From positions 110,768,328 through 110,832,327 of the forward strand of contig CM019064.1 in NCBI GenBank assembly GCA_009667805.1: a stretch of DNA of 64,000 nucleotides, given 5' to 3'. The notes under the pieces were generated by a model that worked only from the letters and a program-made list of their open reading frames with translations, was not told where the DNA came from and made no database searches. The stretch's first letter is position 1; each line of letters starts with the position of its first letter. This document shows positions 33,184 to 45,409 of the stretch, in pieces. Made by a program: the position numbers and the translations under genes. Origin of the DNA: Leptobrachium leishanense. Taxonomy: Eukaryota; Chordata; Amphibia; Anura; Megophryidae.

Positions 33184-33340
33184 CATAGAAACATAGAAAC
33201 ACAGAAAATTTCGGCAGATAAGAACCTTTCGGCCCATCTAGTCTGCCCAATTACATGGATACTTTACCTGGATTTATCTTTTGTTTAGGATAGCCTTATG
33301 CCTATCCCATGCTTGCTTAAATTCAATTACTGAATGTATG
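33184..33340 (-). mobile_element. CR1 LINE 3' end fragment
   Basis: Matches 17591-17748, including the TTTCTATG-type tail and 'aagaacctttcggcccatct'. The hAT-like element at 33351 follows ten bases later. Confidence 0.9.
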
Positions 33341-33350
33341 CACTGCTTGG

Positions 33351-34000
33351 TAGGGATGTGTGTTTTGTTTTGTACCGATTTGTTTTTCTCACAAAACGGG
33401 CTGATTCGTGCTTCAGATTCATCTGACGTTCCGAACCGGACCAGCAACGAAATATACACCATCCGAAATATTTCCCGATACGAAATGAAAAAAAAAATTG
33501 TTATTTTGTATGGACATGAAATTTGTAAAATCGCAAGTCATTTTCGTTCTATTCGCGATTTCGGTTCCGTTTCGGTTCATTTCGGACAACGTATTTTGGT
33601 ATCATTTCGAGTCCATTTCGGTTCCGTTGCTGATTTCGTAATTTCGTATTGTCAGTCACTTTTTTCACTTGTTCCAGTGCTTTCTTTCTGCATTAATAAT
33701 ATATTTATCGAATCGGCAGGATTACCGTATCGACCAAAATATCGGAGCATCCAAAATACCATACGTTTAAAGTCAAAACGAAAATCCGAGAACAAGGATG
33801 GACCCTTTGAAACAAAGAGAACAGATGATCCGAAAGACCGAAATTCCACGCTCTCACGAAACAAAAATTGATACAAAACGGCGAGCCGAAACGAAACGAG
33901 CCGAAACGAAAACGGGCCGAAATGATCCGAAACAAAACTTTTGAAAAACCGAAGGTGCCGAAACTAGACTAAACGAAAAAAAAACACGTGCACATCTTTA
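33351..34000. mobile_element. hAT-like MITE, 650 bp, with 8-bp target duplication
   Basis: Left end 'tagggatgtgtgtttt' and right end 'aaaacacgtgcacatcttta' are imperfect inverted repeats, flanked by perfect 'ctgcttgg' direct repeats at 33343-33350 and 34001-34008. The interior is full of 'cgaaacgaaa' and 'tttcggttc' phrases that fold on each other. A related left end occurs at 59222. Confidence 0.85.
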
Positions 34001-34008
34001 CTGCTTGG

Positions 34009-35045
34009 CATCTAGCTGCAAGATATTATGTCTTGGTGATATAACAGGATGGGTGATAGAACTTAATTTGTTGGTATGAGTATAATATAACTCTTCTGTG
34101 AGACAGCTGACAGAAATATTGCAAAAAAGATAGAAATTTAAAAAAAGAAAAGTGTAAAATAAGTTAAAAAAAAGAAGTAAATGCTGTCTGCGTTTAAAAA
34201 TTTGATTTAGAGCATCATTAGGACCTGCATTGTTAAAAGAGCAGAAAGTGGATGGATATATTTGATTTTATATAGAGGTATTTCATTCAAACATTATTTA
34301 ATAAATATATATCATGTAAATATATAAAGAAATACTGTACATCAAGAACATAACATTTTATTTTATGGAAAAGTGTCCTAATTTTTAAATGCTGACATTT
34401 TTAAACTGTTTTCTTCCATGCTATCTTAAATGTTAATTTATTCAATAACCGCAGGCATTTCTATGAAAGATAGATGAATTATATTTACATACACATCTAC
34501 TTGTGTTACATAAGACAAAATGAACGGATCTGAAGGAATATTTTGAAAAGAGGCTAAAAAAATGTATTTTCTGTGATTTTAGCAGTTAGAGTATTAGAAG
34601 AATATTCAGCAGGAAATGGAGGTTAGAGAATAAATTATGCATGCTGCTAATAATTGGTCGTTCAGAAGTATAATTCAGGAATGCAGCTTAAAAATTAAAA
34701 TAATATATGTTTAATACTAAAAAATTTATTTTACTATTAAGTATTACAAGAACCCAGAGCTTTAAATCTAGGAGTAACAGCTGTAAAGAAATTGCGTTGA
34801 GACTCAACACATTTTGTGCGACATCTCTGTAAGAACAGAAAAGGCATAGACCTTTTTTTTGCACCCGAGTTGCGCACCTCAACACATATACACTGTGCAT
34901 ATGTTTACAAGTGAAAACAGAAGCTGGTTAAGTAGACGTCTGCACAATAAATGATTTAATTACTAATGGTATCTATGTCAAAAATATTTTTGTTTGGAAA
35001 TTCTATTTTCTACCTGTAATTTATATAATAGTTTTAATGCGTTTT
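34009..35045. other. AT-rich DNA, no gene seen
   Basis: Nothing recognised on either strand. Confidence 0.5.
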
Positions 35046-35474
35046 AGGCTGGGGTCAGACCAGCGCACTTTTAACGTGCGTTCTGGCGCACATAATTACG
35101 GCCGCACTAGCAGCAGATGACGGGCAATGACGGACACTATACAATGTACGGCCGCACAAAAGTCCGGCCGTGCAACGCAAGTGGAATTTGAACGCATTTT
35201 TCTGAGAACGCTGAACCGCTAGTACTGACGTACTGAGTGCGCAGCTGCGGCATAGCGGCATGTGTGCGTGATTAGGAGATGTCAGACACTGCTAATGTCC
35301 AGCCTACATAACGTCCAGACGCAAAAAGAGTTTTATTGACGATCCGTACAAAATCACGCCCGAAAATGCGCGTCGTCTGACTGTTTTTGCGCATTCCGTG
35401 AAAAAATACGTCAATGCGTTCGGACGCACTTTTTCACGTTCGCGGGAAAAAATGCTTTCGTCTGACCCTAGCCT
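35046..35474 (+). mobile_element. 430-bp MITE, copy 1
   Basis: Ends 'aggctggggtcagac' and 'gtctgaccctagcct' are inverted repeats; the interior is CpG-rich with phrases such as 'ttacggccgcac'. A near-identical copy lies reversed at 53728-54158. Target duplication is unclear. Confidence 0.85.
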
Positions 35475-36560
35475 TAGCATAACGCACAGGTGGTTAAGCA
35501 ATGCCTGCATTGTTGTTGTTAGGTATTAATTCCACTAATGCTTGAATACTAATTATCCTAAAGATTGTCTTAATGTTTGTGACCATTAATTATATCTGGT
35601 CTATTACTTGCAAGTAGGCCTCTTGCTCTCTCTTGCTTGATCCTGCTTTTCACAGTGGTTTCTAATCTGCTGTATCAGCTAAATTCTGTTATTCTGTACC
35701 TTGATCAGCTCTGGGCCTATGTATGTTTACTTAACATCTGCTAACCCGGCAGAACAAACAATATTATAGATCCGGTCTCTCATGGTCTCTAGAAATAGTT
35801 TGGGTCACCTTGACCAAAGTTAATTGATAACTTCTTACGTGCGGTGGTGGTCTTAATTGATGAATAACCAAAGCTCCAGCCTTTTATATACTCAGATGTA
35901 CTTAATTCATGCTATGTATATTTATGATTGGTGAACTGCGTCTCACACGATATTGTACCTCCCCGATGGCGTCCCCTATTTTTCCTGTATCCTCCCCACA
36001 AGCACCTTATAAATACTCTGCATCAAAGATGAATCAATAGAATAGATTACACACGAAACTCCACTCGTTTGTGTTTTTTATTCTCCGGTCGACCGTCACG
36101 TGGCTCGGACAGAGTATGATGGAGAAGTGTTGCAGATAGTTGACTTGACTCTTTCAGTTGTATCTATGCTTGTAATGTATCCATGTTCTCTAGTTATTAT
36201 TTTAGCTATTATAATATGCTGGTGATATAACTTGTATATTGTTTTACTAATTTAAAAAAAGTCAAAGTGAATATTGAGTAATATGGATCTTTTTTCTAAT
36301 TGATCATATTAAACTTTTAATCACAAGCAGCATTGCTCTGTTGCAGACACAGCTGTCTTTCTATTGATCTGGCTTTAAACATGCATCCATAAATTTTCAG
36401 GACTGAGAGGACTAAATTGTAGAAAAAATAGATGACAATCAAATAGCATTCACTGAAAGTCAATTACAACTTACAAGAATGGCATATATTAGGAGAAGGA
36501 AAATATTTGCAAAAAAAAATTAGAAATGCAGATTGGATAAGTAGTATTTAGTGTCTACTT
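35475..36560. other. No gene seen
   Basis: AT-rich, with no recognised coding sequence or repeat ends. Confidence 0.5.
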
Positions 36561-36564
36561 TCTC

Positions 36565-36880
36565 TCACTCTGTCTATCTATCTATCTATCTCTTTAGCTA
36601 CCTAGCTAGGAATTTATATTTGCTATCTTGTCCTTTATGTAATCATTTATCTAATCATCTATAATCATTTGTGCAGCTATCTATTTAACAATCTGTCAGT
36701 TTAGCCCTATCTTTTTAGCCATCTACCCATCTAGCCAACTATCTACTTAGCTATCGATCTGTTTAGCCATCTATCTAGGCATTGTAGCCATTTATCTATC
36801 TAGCCACCTATCTATCCAGCCTCCTATTCTTTTAGCCATCTACCCAACTATTTATTTATCTATCTGTTTAGCCATCTATT
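36565..36880. repeat. Degenerate (CTAT)n microsatellite
   Basis: A pure 'ctatctatctatctatct' core at about 36572-36592 extends as a decayed CTAT repeat with recurring 'ttagccatctat' for about 300 bp; a short echo is at 38025-38060. Confidence 0.85.
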
Positions 36881-36889
36881 TGTGTCAAC

Positions 36890-37165
36890 TATGGCCCCTA
36901 TCACCTGGTGTGAGCTAACCCTACTGTCAGCATGTTTTTGCAATAGCGCCAGATAAATTCAGTCTAGCAACTGACCAACAGATTGTTTGCCTCTTGCTAC
37001 CAATGGAGAAAACCACTTAGCGTGTGGTAATTTGCAATTTGTACCGTGAGCTTGCTGTACTTACTGCGTCCTATACTTAACATGGGGAGCGCTAGAGATC
37101 ACTTGCGTTTTTGTAACCAACAGATCATTTGGTCCCAGCGCTAATTTCTCCACATACACTAATCG
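36890..37165. repeat. Fragment of the 'cctatacttaacatgggga' repeat
   Basis: Shares 'gagcttgctgtacttactgc' and 'cctatacttaacatgggga' with 54780-54850 and 55260-55310, so this is one diverged interspersed family. Ends not defined. Confidence 0.5.
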
Positions 37166-37255
37166 TAAAAATTTACCTACTGTGTAACCCTGGTGTTAAC
37201 TGATGAAAGGAGCAAAAAAGCAAGGGAAAAAAAGTAAAAAAGTCCTTGCACCAAA

Positions 37256-37925
37256 TTAACCACTTCGCTGCGGAGGACGCGCTCAGTGCGTCCAGCCGCG
37301 CAAAGCCTTGGATGCGGAGGATGTGCTGAGCGATGACATCTATTCAGGCACCCCCCGCCAGTGCGGGAAAGGTGCCTGAAGGGGAGGGTGGGTCTTTTGG
37401 ACCTCTCTCCCTCCCCATCCATGCGGAGCAGCCCAAAAAGGCAGGCACCGCTTGGAAGTGCACAGCCTGCCTTTCCAGGTGGCGTCTGTCTTTAACGCCT
37501 AGGGGCCTGGATTGCAATTCACAATATCGCAGTCCCCTCCCGGAGCTGGCCGACATGTTGGATGTCAGCCAAGCTTCCGGGATCTTCCCCTGATGACTGG
37601 CGTCATCGCGCATAGCGTGATGACATCAGTTCTGGAGTTAACCCCTAGCTGCCACCTATGGTTGAGATAGGGGGTTCCAATGAACCCCCTATATACCGAT
37701 CCGTGGCAGCTAGGGGTTAATGTTTGGTATCATTGGAATGATGATTGGCCCGTGCCCCAGAATAGGCCCAGAGAAAAGACAAGTATGCCTGCATTGGTGG
37801 GCATTTGGACCCCTGTATCCTCCATAGCAGCTAAAGGGTCATGTGAGGTATCACTGGAAAGGTCATGGAAAGGTATGTTACCCTTCTTCAATGTATTGCC
37901 AGTGTAATTAAAGAAGGGTACCATA
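37256..37925. repeat. GC-rich composite repeat with a hairpin
   Basis: CpG-rich relative to its flanks. The first 80 bp hold two versions of 'tgcggaggacgcgctcagtg' in tandem. At 37637-37720 'ttaacccctagctgccac' pairs with 'gtggcagctaggggttaa' around a GC-rich loop. The sequence 'tttggtatcattggaa' after it recurs at 27330 and 60187. No gene. Confidence 0.55.
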
Positions 37926-39310
37926 CCTGAAGTCTGTATTTGATGCTCATCTTATGAATTAAACACAGATGACACTAGTGCACCTTTTTGAAGAAAACCA
38001 GCACTGTCTCTGCTCTTTCTATGTCATATCTATCTATTTATCTTGCCATCTGTCAAGCCATCTTTTAATGCAGCTATATTTTAACATAGTTAAATTTTAA
38101 GTTTTTGGAATCAGAAAAGAACTAATTTTTATTATTATAATAATTTGTTATGCTTAATCTTATATTGTTTCACAGAGAATTATAACTAACAGGAATTTGT
38201 TTCTTACGGCAAAGTGCTGAAGACAAAAGAAATTATGCACCATATGGAACCCATTGAAAATATGCTCTGAAGCTAGTTTTAAAATTTCATTCCATTAAAC
38301 TGTATTTTTACAAACTGAGTTAATATCTGAATTTAGAAAGTTATTGGCAAGAGAATTGATTTGGGGAAATACGGAGTGTCAGACTTCGCTATTCCCATCT
38401 AATGACAAATATGTACAGGAGAGCCAACTATGCATGGAGAAATAGATCTAATGTACATTCCATAATACTGTTGTTGTCAAATGAATCAACAGAAATTCCA
38501 CTGTGCAATTGAGGCCTGAGCTGAAATAAACTGATTAAAATCCACATGCTTAGATGACATTTTCTAGTTTATGCTTGTCCTAGTGATTGAAGATAATATA
38601 TTAGACAAAATGTAAAGAAAATACTCAAAATGTACTGCTTTTGCAGATGTTCCAAACAATTAAACAATTTTGTAACAATGATAAAGAATAAAAATTGTTA
38701 TTTGAATACTCATTACATTAATAATTTACAAACAGGTGGGTTTCTTTGCTGATCCTAACAACATGGTCCGTGTCTCTCGCAGACTTTCCGGCCCGCGTCA
38801 GACGAATGCAGTGATCACGTCCGTGTCGCCGCACAGTTTAACGTCTGTCGTAGCATAGAATCATGATCAATAGAGACCCACACAGGAAGTATGTGAGCAC
38901 CGAAGTGCGGACGCACCATGCAGATGGCAAATGGACGCAATTTAGGCATGAAAGTACAACCTGAATTCTCTTTTCTTCACAGAGCGAGAGAGATAGGCAA
39001 TTCAGATTGTCACATAGCATAAAGTTCACTGCGATTACCTGTCACCGAGATCACATATGCTGGGGCATCACTACATTTCCTGGTGAATCTCAAAGACGGA
39101 AGCACCCAGTAACAGCATTAACCCACACATCACAGCTTCTGTGACTGCACAGCATAGAGTAAGCCATATGACAGAATCACTCTGTCATGGCTCCGTAACT
39201 GTAGGACATCCATAAATAATTCCATTATGCTGTGGTGAAGGTGCTAAAGCATAATGAAATAAATAAATACAGGCAATAGTTAATTAAATATAAAAAAAAG
39301 AGAAAAGCAC
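37926..39310. other. No gene seen
   Basis: AT-rich DNA without recognised features. Confidence 0.5.
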
Positions 39311-39318
39311 TGAATCAC

Positions 39319-39527
39319 TTTTTTTTTTTTTTGTGAAAGGATTTTACCAGGAAGGATACATTGAGATTTCTCTCGTTTTCAAGTATGTCCTGGGTGGCGA
39401 GTATGTACCGTTAGGTGTCTTGCCAAGGACACTTACTGGAGAGGTTGCTTGCTGGGATCGAACCCATGACTCCACAGGCTCTCTCCATGCAGAGTGGTGA
39501 CATTACCTCTACTCCACCCAGCCGGTA
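39319..39527 (-). mobile_element. tRNA-derived SINE, best-preserved reverse copy
   Basis: Reverse complement carries the intact B box GGGTTCGATCCCAGC and an A-box-like region near 39520; the 3' tail is a 14-base T-run on the plus strand. Same family as 3574-3778. Confidence 0.85.
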
Positions 39528-39559
39528 CTTAACTTTTCTATATGTAGGATCTCCCTTCT

Positions 39560-39765
39560 GCAAGCTCCTGGTAAGCTTGTATCAGCCAAAAAAGAACACA
39601 AATGCATTTTGTTTTTACTGATGTACCTTTGACTGCATCTGTAATGCTCCTGAGGCAGTCTATTTAGACGAAATGCGTTGAGCGTTAGCAGTCTTTTTTA
39701 CTAATAAATATCCCTTTTATTTATGCTGGTACTCATGTTCTTTTTTGGCTGATCCTGGAGTGTGC
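39560..39765 (+). mobile_element. Short repeat with inverted ends and a hammerhead-like core
   Basis: 'atcagccaaaaaagaacac' at the left is reversed as 'gttcttttttggctgat' at the right. Between them, 39650-39675 reads CTGAGGC, a perfect 4-bp stem GTCT/AGAC with loop ATTT, then GAAATGCGTTGAG. The order core, stem II, GAAA is that of a hammerhead with changes at two conserved sites. A terminal 'aataaatatcccttttattt' follows. Confidence 0.5.
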
Positions 39766-42110
39766 CGGATGTGAAGGACATCGAATTCGAACACAGACTC
39801 AAAGGCACCCCTGGAACGGTGATAACGTTTTCATTTTAAAATGTGTGTGAATTGATTTCATATTTTAATTGCTTAGAAGTGCATGTCTATATACAATCTA
39901 GTTTGTTTTGGGATCACCCACTACCTTTATTAATTGAATAGTTAATTAAAATTTGAAATTAATAATCAATTGAAATACATTGCTTGAAAATTACACATCT
40001 TATTGTATATACAAGGCCATTAGTTGAACTCCTCTTTTAACTATTTGCTATTGAGTGGTAATGTGATGGCAGGCCATGTTTTTACTTACCAGTCCCAAGC
40101 CTGGCATCAATCCTCAGGGTTGAGGGTTGCTTGCTTCAGCCAGTGGCGGTGATGAGACAGTTCCTATACATTACACCACTGGGGACATACCTGGTTCTGT
40201 TGTTGCCAACTTGCTTCAAAAACTGATTCCTGTATCTAGTGAGTTAATAATAGCATACAGTACTACCTGAAACATCCGTTAATCATTGACATTCAACCTG
40301 ATGCTAGTATGAATCTGATTTTTGCAGAGATTGGGTAACCCAGCAACACCGGCATGACCACCAACCTGCAATTGCCAACATTCCTGTTCCTGTTTCTTCC
40401 CTTACATCCTTTGACTTGGCCTCCCAGCTTTTTTACCTCGACTTGTCTTCTGGACTTCTGCTCTTCGTTGCCTTCTCTGACCCTTCGCTTTGATTGACTT
40501 TGGATATACTCTGCTCCTCTGGTGTATCTACTAGGATATCCTCCTGACTCCTGATAATCCCATTCTGTTACCACCTACTTTCAAGGAACCTGATTCCATC
40601 TTTATAAGAGTTTCATAAACATGAGCTCTCTCCTGTGTACTTGGTTCCAGTTCTGTAAGTTTGTGGGGTTTCTACTCATAAGCGTGACAGGTAATTTAAA
40701 TTTTCTAACACTTTATTAATATTGATATATTTTTAGGAATTTGGGCAATGGCACCAGAACTGCTTTCAATATATTTGGGCCATGTCGGTCTATCCTTGTA
40801 ATATTTATACTCCTCAGTACTATAAATGCCTCTGACTACTTGCAGTTGGGTGTCAGATGTAAAGGTTATGTAAATGGAAGTACTAATTCCATATGCCCAG
40901 ATCGTTATAGCCTTAAGGTAGACTTCACTAATCAGTGATATGGTGTCCAATATCACAGTGAAGCATTCCGTCTCATTTGCAAAATACTCAACTGGCACTG
41001 CAACCTAACCATGGCACATGGCCATCCAGGTCTGCGTGGTGGAGCAGTGATGTTACAAGTTCCTGCCCGGAACATTGGGTTGCTGGTATAAGCCACCATA
41101 TATCCACACTGCAAAGTACAGTAATAAGTTAAGAACACATTATATCATTCCCACACTCCTATTGTTATATATATTAATAAAATAATATAAAATATATCAT
41201 TTAAATATGTACAAACTTTTTATTACACTTTCATTGAGTCTTTGTAATGTCATTTTTCATGCATTCATTTGTGAGATACTTTCTATCACAAACTGTCAAG
41301 AGTTTGTTCTAATTTTATATTCATCAGGTTTAACCGAAATACACAACACCTTTTTTTCTTTTTAATATTTCTAAGATGTATCTGCAAGTATATATAGTGG
41401 TGCATGAATAACGAAAGTCTGCTTGAAGATAACCGTTGAAGGAATTTTAAGATTAACATTCTGTTCATAGTGAGAAAAGCCGCATGCTGCTTGGCGCTTG
41501 GCCAGTCTTGTGATGAAAGGGGGAAGAAAATGAAGAATTTATTTAGACCTGTTCACACTTTCGTTAACAGAAGCAGAAATTTTTATGTGTTCTGAAATGA
41601 AAGGTCATGGAAAAAGAAGTAGGATCGTGTCCATCTTTTCTTCAGAGTGTTTAGGTAATAACTTCATTAGCCTTATATTTTTCATCAAAATTGAAGAATA
41701 ACATTTAAGAAGTCATTGAAATCTCAAAGGTGATGATAATAGATGAAGATGAGAGTGACTACCAGAAGACTATATTTATCTAACTAGGAAGAAACTGGGA
41801 AGAAAAAAAATTGTCTTAAACTAACTTGACCACCCCATTGGCATATACAAACATACAACCAAAAAGCAAGTTTACATCATAGATAAAGGAATATACATAT
41901 ATCAAACATGTATGATTTGCTCTGGACTAATTCAGAATTTGGCTGATTTATCAGTAATTTGGACCGATCTGAATTGCTGATATCCAAACCAAATCACATG
42001 TCAAAAAAAATCTGAATTCACCAAAACTGATCTGAATGTAATCGAACAGTTCTGATTATAATCAGATCTATTCAGAATAATTAGGAATTTTGCACATAAT
42101 TTAAAAATGT
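39766..42110. other. No gene recognised
   Basis: Short open frames near 40290-40940 show no known domain. No repeat ends found. Confidence 0.45.
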
Positions 42111-42119
42111 GAAAACAAG

Positions 42120-42535
42120 TAGAACCTGCGAATGTAATTGTAACATGAACCGTAATCAAGACATAAGCAGACACAGTAACTCTAACTATAACCCTAGCCT
42201 CAATTTTAATAAACAAGTAAAAGCTGTAAACCTAAGCCTAAATGTAACTCTAAAAAAAAAACAAGCAGCAATTGTAACCCTAACCATAATTGTAACCCTA
42301 ACCGCAGTTAGGAAACAAGCAGAAACAGTAACCCTAACTGCAAACCTAAATCTAACCCTAATCCATAAACAAACAGAAACTGCAACCCTAACCCTAATAA
42401 CAAAAACAGAAACTCTAACCCTGACCTTAACTGTAACCCTAACTCTAACCCTAATCAACGCACAAGCAGAAACAGTAACCAAAATACTAATTAATAACAA
42501 CCAGTAAATGTAATCCTAACCCTAACCATGAAACA
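42120..42535. repeat. Degenerate interstitial telomere-like repeats
   Basis: Dozens of perfect or near TAACCC/CCCTAA hexamers, the vertebrate telomere repeat, are interrupted every 50-60 bp by 'aaacaagcagaaacagta' or variants of it (near 42150, 42205, 42258, 42312, 42368, 42400, 42465). All hexamers have the same orientation. Confidence 0.85.
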
Positions 42536-42689
42536 AGATGAAATACTAAGCTATCTATATTGCAGTCCTGAATATTGGAAACAAACGAGCATATAAGAGG
42601 CTTCTGATAATTGATGGGTGCTGATTATTTTGAAATCCAAAATATTTGAATTCCAAAATATTCTTAATGAAACCAATTTTTTGGGGTCT

Positions 42690-43480
42690 GCACATGCCTA
42701 ACATATATTGATATCTTTGTCCAGCTGGTTTGCCCTGCCATTGAACAATCACATCCCCTCAGTGCTCAGAAACCTCAATATATATGAACTGTTAGCTCTC
42801 CTTGAATTACAAAATAATGATAATGTGGTCATCAAATCATCACATAAGGGTAGAAATACTGTATCCATTGCTAGTTCTAACTATATCTCTCAATAAGTGA
42901 AAAGGGTGCACTGAAAATAAGGAGCAAAAAAACACCATAGCGTTATACTTAAACAACAATGAGTATAGTAACCCCTGCTGTGATTGTGTGCTTATAGGAT
43001 TAAAATCAATTTTATGCATATATAGAATACTCAGCCAAACTGGTCTCCAGCCTTGGACTCCGCGAATATTCCCAAGGAAGTATTTTGGATGAATATCCAT
43101 CCAGGTTCCGTTCTGGATCATAAATATAAAATGATCAAGGATAGGAGTAAAATAGAATTTAATAAAAGTAAAATCACTGAAACAATTTAAAAAGTTAAAA
43201 TAAATTAAAGTAAAAAGTAATGGAAGTCCTTAATCCAACATGTTTCGTCTTGGACCTCTTCAGGGGGTAACTATATCTGTATGACTTCTTCTAACTATAT
43301 TTGTATGACACACAAATTACTACAAGATGACAGTACATACAAAATCTTACAAAGGAATCCAACCACCAGGTATATGTCTCAGTTGTACCTGATACTACAG
43401 AGAGCAATGAAAACAAATTGAACTCTAATAGAGAATTCGAGCTCATACTGCCTAAAGATCCCACCATCGCCACATTTATT
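42690..43480 (+). pseudogene. Penelope-like RT N-terminal fragment, split by an insertion
   Basis: Translation before the break gives NVVIKSSHKGRNTVSIASS, corresponding to the Penelope-like motif around a conserved K-x-DKGG segment, here with DKGG decayed. After the insertion at 42889-43267, the frame resumes as MTHKLLQDDSTYKILQRNPT, the expected next block (tyrosine-rich helix then D/N-P-T). The RT palm with the catalytic Asp residues is not present. Match is from remembered family pattern, so moderate confidence. Confidence 0.5.
42889..43267 (-). mobile_element. 379-bp insertion with a hammerhead-like end and 11-bp target duplication
   Basis: Direct repeats 'taactatatct' occur at 42878-42888 and 43268-43278. 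At its right end, minus strand, 43263-43242 reads CTGAAGA, a 3-bp stem GTC/GAC, then GAAACATG. CTGAAGA and GAAAC are both canonical. The insertion interrupts a Penelope-like coding fragment. A short non-autonomous Penelope-type element is likely. Confidence 0.6.
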
Positions 43481-45405
43481 CTGCAACAGACCTTTTTTAT
43501 TTTTTAAAGGACTTTTTTTATGATTTGGACACATGTTATTGATTTATACTCCTATTAGGAGAATAGGAGTCTTCCTTTTCTTTTCCAGATTGCGGATTCC
43601 GCTGATGCCAATTGTCACAATTCGGCGGGTATCGGTGCACTTCGGTGGTTTTCGCATATGTCCGATAACTGCTTTGGCGACTCTAATTTCGACTAAATAG
43701 TGAATTCACCTTATTTTCGGAGAAACGGAATCACCGAAATGGGCCGATACACAAAGCACCAAAACTGCACGCAATTTCTGTGCTTTGTGACTAGACCCTT
43801 TAGTGTCAGGTTCTGTCCTATAATGCCGCTCTACAATGGTGTGTTTGTTCTACCTAGTGATAGTTTCTCCTTTTTTTTCTCCCAATTCTGTGGATTTACA
43901 AGTTTTACAATTATCTCTAGTTAAAGGTAGCCAGAGCAACGCTATTAGCTCTCTGACCAGACATTGCAGGCAGATACTCAACACCTTTCCGTTCATACAT
44001 GAATGCTGCTTAAGCACTATAAAACATTGTTAATGTGTTTTACCTTTATTCCTTTTTTTCTTTCTTAGATCATTTTGGCATACTTAACAGTGGTACTCTT
44101 CTGCACATTATGCTTTATGTAACGTCATATAAAAGTTAAGTTTGATTCTTAATCCAGCTGTCACCCCAGGTTGTTCATACTATTTATCTCAAGAGTTACC
44201 TATTTTTCCAGTGATTAGCTGATATCTCAACTCTCAATTTATTTCCAGGTACAAACTAACACTTTACCAGGCACTGGTCTCCCTATACTGACACTATACA
44301 TAAAGAGAAAACTGAAGTATGTACAAAATGCTTATACAATGAGAGAATGGTATGACATATCTGTAAAAAAATAATACAATACACTAGAAAACAAAAAAGA
44401 TGACTGAATTGTTTAAAATTTGTAAAGAAGAGGGAAAATATCAACAACAATAATGCCTCCGCAGTTGCAGAAGCTAAAAGGCATCTTTCAAACATACCGG
44501 GCAGACAAGAAAGGATGGATCTGCAACTGAACCAGACAAGCCAAATAGAGGTTAATCCTATAGACAGATGTGTGAATGGTTCAGATTAAATAACACCAGC
44601 CCCGGTTGTGGAAACATGGACGGTGTTAATGCAGAAGTAGATATGTAAGATGAAAGAAACAAATGAGTCCCAGATCATCTAATCAAATAAATTGCTCGGC
44701 TGATCAATGCAAGAGTCTGGAGGAGAACATTAGATAGCACAGAAGCGTGTGACGCATGAGACAAAAACATATTTACTATAAGCTGCAACAGTGCCAAGTC
44801 TTTAATATGTAAGCTTCGACATTGGCTTCATGCTGATTTTATCCTAATCTAGGAAATCATATCAGAGAACCTTCAACAGATTTACTTCACAATTTACAGT
44901 CACAATTAAATTGCCCTAAAACAAACCCAAAATAGCAGCACATTTTATGGAGATGACATTTTCCAAAATATTTTTAAAAAACCAGTGAAAATATAAATGC
45001 TCTAGACATGTTATTGCACGATTGGCTACACAGTCATAAAATAATAGACCTTATGAAACTGGGTTAAGGGGAGATGAATTTATTTGTGAAATAAGTATTT
45101 AATATGTCTGACAGTGATTTGTACGAGACCATCTGTCAAGTTTACTCCTAACAGATGTTTGACTAATGTATGGCTATATAAACTCTGATTGCTTAGATGC
45201 AACACATGCAGTGAGAAGCATATCGATTGACAGAAGCCCATTCATTTATTAATTTATTTAATTATGATAATTGAAAAATAAAGGCATTTGCAGTAGAAAG
45301 ATCATGGCGATTGGGAGTCCCAATGTATTGTTTAGTGCCTGAGCATATGGACTATTGGTATAGACCTATATATAAGTATAGATTAGATTGGATAAACCAT
45401 GTTAA
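43481..45405. other. No gene seen
   Basis: AT-rich. A stretch at 43590-43760 has 'attcggcgggtatcggtgc' and similar phrases, possibly an old DNA-element remnant, but without clear ends. Confidence 0.45.
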
Positions 45406-45409
45406 TCCA

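Noticed and set aside
40290..40940. Possible host exon from several short open frames and a TAG/AG context
   Set aside because: No conserved protein family is recognisable and frames do not join at plausible splice sites.
42186..42507. Open frames of 104 and 132 residues on opposite strands
   Set aside because: They are translations of telomere-like hexamer repeats, which lack stops in several frames.
42120..42535. A chromosome end
   Set aside because: The hexamers are degenerate and interrupted, and ordinary sequence continues for more than 20 kb on both sides.
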